Shown one piece after another: positions 62,948-64,000 of a stretch of DNA of 64,000 nucleotides. Position 1 is the first letter of the stretch. Each line of letters opens with the position of its first letter. A model generated the notes under the pieces. It saw only the letters and a list, made by a program, of their open reading frames with translations. It made no database searches and was not told the DNA's origin. This DNA comes from Hydrogenovibrio sp. JE_KL2 (GTDB lineage Bacteria > Pseudomonadota > Gammaproteobacteria > Thiomicrospirales > Thiomicrospiraceae). Made by a program: the position numbers and the translations under genes. The DNA lies in the NCBI RefSeq assembly GCF_009296185.1, contig NZ_WBJR01000001.1, positions 62,001-126,000 on the forward strand. Reading direction: 5' to 3'.

Positions 62948-64000
62948 TTATTGGGCCTGGTGGTTTTTTACCAAATCGACCACTTTTTCAATCATTTCAT
63001 CAATTTGTTGGTTCTGGATCACAAAAGGCGGTAGCAGACGAATGGTGTCGCCATGCGTTACATTGATGAGTAGGTTTTGTTCTAAAGCCTGTTGTACCAA
63101 ATTACCGCATGGGCGGTTGAGTTGAATACCAATCATGAAGCCTTTGCCGCGAACGTTGACAACGTGAGCAACATCTTTCAGCGCTTCTTTAAAGCGTTCG
63201 ACAATCATTTTTCCTTTGGAGTCCACATGTTCGATAAAGTTGTGCGTTTCCATGATGTGCAGGGTGGCAAGTCCTGTCGCACAGGCAAGCGGGTTGCCTC
63301 CGAAAGTGGTGCCGTGGTTACCAGGTACCAGTACTTCGGCAGCTTTACCTTTCGCTAAACAAGCACCAATCGGCACGCCGTTTCCGAGTGCTTTGGCAAG
63401 GGTCATGACATCTGGAACAATGCCATCGTGCTGGTGGGCAAACCATTTTCCGGTTCTACCGATACCAGTTTGAATTTCATCTAGCATCAATAGCCAATCG
63501 TTTTGTTCGCAAAGTGTTTTTAAAGCTTTCAGATAACCGTCTTTTGGAACGTGCACACCGCCTTCGCCTTGAACCGGTTCCACCAGAATCGCGACAATAT
63601 CAGGATCATTGCTAAGGGCTTTAACAGCATCAATATTGTCATAAGGTACACGGACGAATCCTTCCACAAGTGGGTAAAAGCCGTCTTGAACCTTTTCGTT
63701 TCCGGTTGCAGAAAGGGTAGCAAGGGTTCTGCCATGGAAACTGTTTTCCATAACAATCACCTTTGCGCGATCAATGCCTTTTTGGTGCCCGAACTTACGG
63801 GCGATTTTTAATGCCGCTTCGTTGGCTTCCGCACCTGAGTTGCTGAAGAAAACACGATCCATGTTGGATAGGGTAATCAGCTTTTCTGCTAGCTGCATCT
63901 GCTTTTCAACTTGATACAGATTGGAGGTGTGAATCAATTGGCTGGCTTGATTGCAAATGGCTTCGGCAATCGCAGGGTGTGCGTGCCCAAGGCTACACAC
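62948..64000 (-). CDS. argD: Acetylornithine aminotransferase (partial, 5' end outside window)
   Basis: About 350 residues are visible; the start lies beyond the right edge. Class III PLP aminotransferase motifs are present: NSGAEANEAALKIARKF, SFHGRTLATLSATGN, LMLDEIQTGIGRTG and the PLP lysine in MTLAKALGNGVPIGA. In arginine synthesis it forms N-acetylornithine; in many bacteria it also acts on succinyl-diaminopimelate. It is the upstream partner of argF. Confidence 0.94.
   Translation of the reverse strand: MCSLGHAHPAIAEAICNQASQLIHTSNLYQVEKQMQLAEKLITLSNMDRVFFSNSGAEANEAALKIARKFGHQKGIDRAKVIVMENSFHGRTLATLSATGNEKVQDGFYPLVEGFVRVPYDNIDAVKALSNDPDIVAILVEPVQGEGGVHVPKDGYLKALKTLCEQNDWLLMLDEIQTGIGRTGKWFAHQHDGIVPDVMTLAKALGNGVPIGACLAKGKAAEVLVPGNHGTTFGGNPLACATGLATLHIMETHNFIEHVDSKGKMIVERFKEALKDVAHVVNVRGKGFMIGIQLNRPCGNLVQQALEQNLLINVTHGDTIRLLPPFVIQNQQIDEMIEKVVDLVKNHQAQ

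Noticed and set aside
1-64000. CRISPR arrays, insertion sequences, prophage genes and rRNA operons
   Set aside because: No regularly spaced repeats, transposase or phage genes or rRNA sequence seen; the long antisense frames inside chemoreceptor, carboxylase and sucrose genes are shadows of the real coding strand.

Overview
The window reads as a chromosomal segment of a marine, chemolithoautotroph-like gammaproteobacterium. The gene repertoire (many large chemoreceptors, c-di-GMP enzymes, NDH-2, a PrxQ and an MsrA/B protein) resembles the Hydrogenovibrio/Thiomicrospira group; that placement is inference from gene content and moderate GC, not from a marker gene. Housekeeping landmarks are clear: the end of pheT followed by ihfA and a MerR gene at the left edge, greB, tRNA-Asn, the 4.5S SRP RNA followed by dnaX-ybaB-recR, and argF-argD at the right edge.

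Layout. (1) 1-2.3 kb: pheT tail, ihfA, merR-like, a DUF3392-like membrane protein, greB, a small acidic protein. (2) 2.4-28.4 kb: a sensory region with three chemoreceptors, a soluble cache-domain protein, a GAF/HD-GYP protein, a substrate-binding lipoprotein paired with a GGDEF-EAL protein and a PAS/GGDEF protein, interleaved with NDH-2, an MsrA-thioredoxin-MsrB protein, an EF-hand protein, PrxQ, a DUF523/DUF1722 protein, a secreted hydrolase and a photolyase. (3) 28.5-29.6 kb: tRNA-Asn whose 3' half and terminator are duplicated about 0.94 kb downstream, flanking a PIN toxin/antitoxin pair without an integrase. (4) 29.6-35.1 kb: an NsrR regulator, a Spy/CpxP-like protein, an ATP-grasp protein with SerC, and a SLAC1/TDT channel. 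(5) 35.3-44.8 kb: a guanidine (urea-type) carboxylase operon comprising an ABC permease and ATPase, a NikR-like ribbon-helix-helix protein, two DUF1989 carboxyguanidine deiminase subunits, a carboxylase preceded by two ACGA hairpins of the guanidine-II (mini-ykkC) riboswitch, and allophanate hydrolase. (6) 45.1-51.1 kb: the sucrose cluster sps-spp-fructokinase-amylosucrase. (7) 51.1-58.2 kb, minus strand: a second nitrogen-related set with the missing ABC substrate-binding protein, a membrane desaturase/hydroxylase, a metallo-beta-lactamase hydrolase, a TIM-barrel protein, an EamA exporter, a creatininase-family amidohydrolase and a type III glutamine synthetase. (8) 58.4-64 kb: SRP RNA, dnaX, ybaB, recR, argF, argD.

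The most interesting signal is that regions 5 and 7 appear to be one regulon. The same 28-bp dyad (TTATTACG-N12-CGTAATAA) lies just upstream of the ABC permease gene, the creatininase gene and the substrate-binding-protein gene, and the operon encodes a NikR-like protein that has lost the usual nickel ligands. With the riboswitch, this suggests a guanidine-linked uptake and degradation system with an undescribed oxidative/hydrolytic/ligating branch.

A second, independent signal is a 19-bp interspersed sequence, AAAATCTGCCAGGTTGGGG. It is present in four perfect and at least four near-perfect copies, in both orientations and in both coding and intergenic DNA, and it behaves like a DNA uptake sequence or another chromosome-wide address tag.
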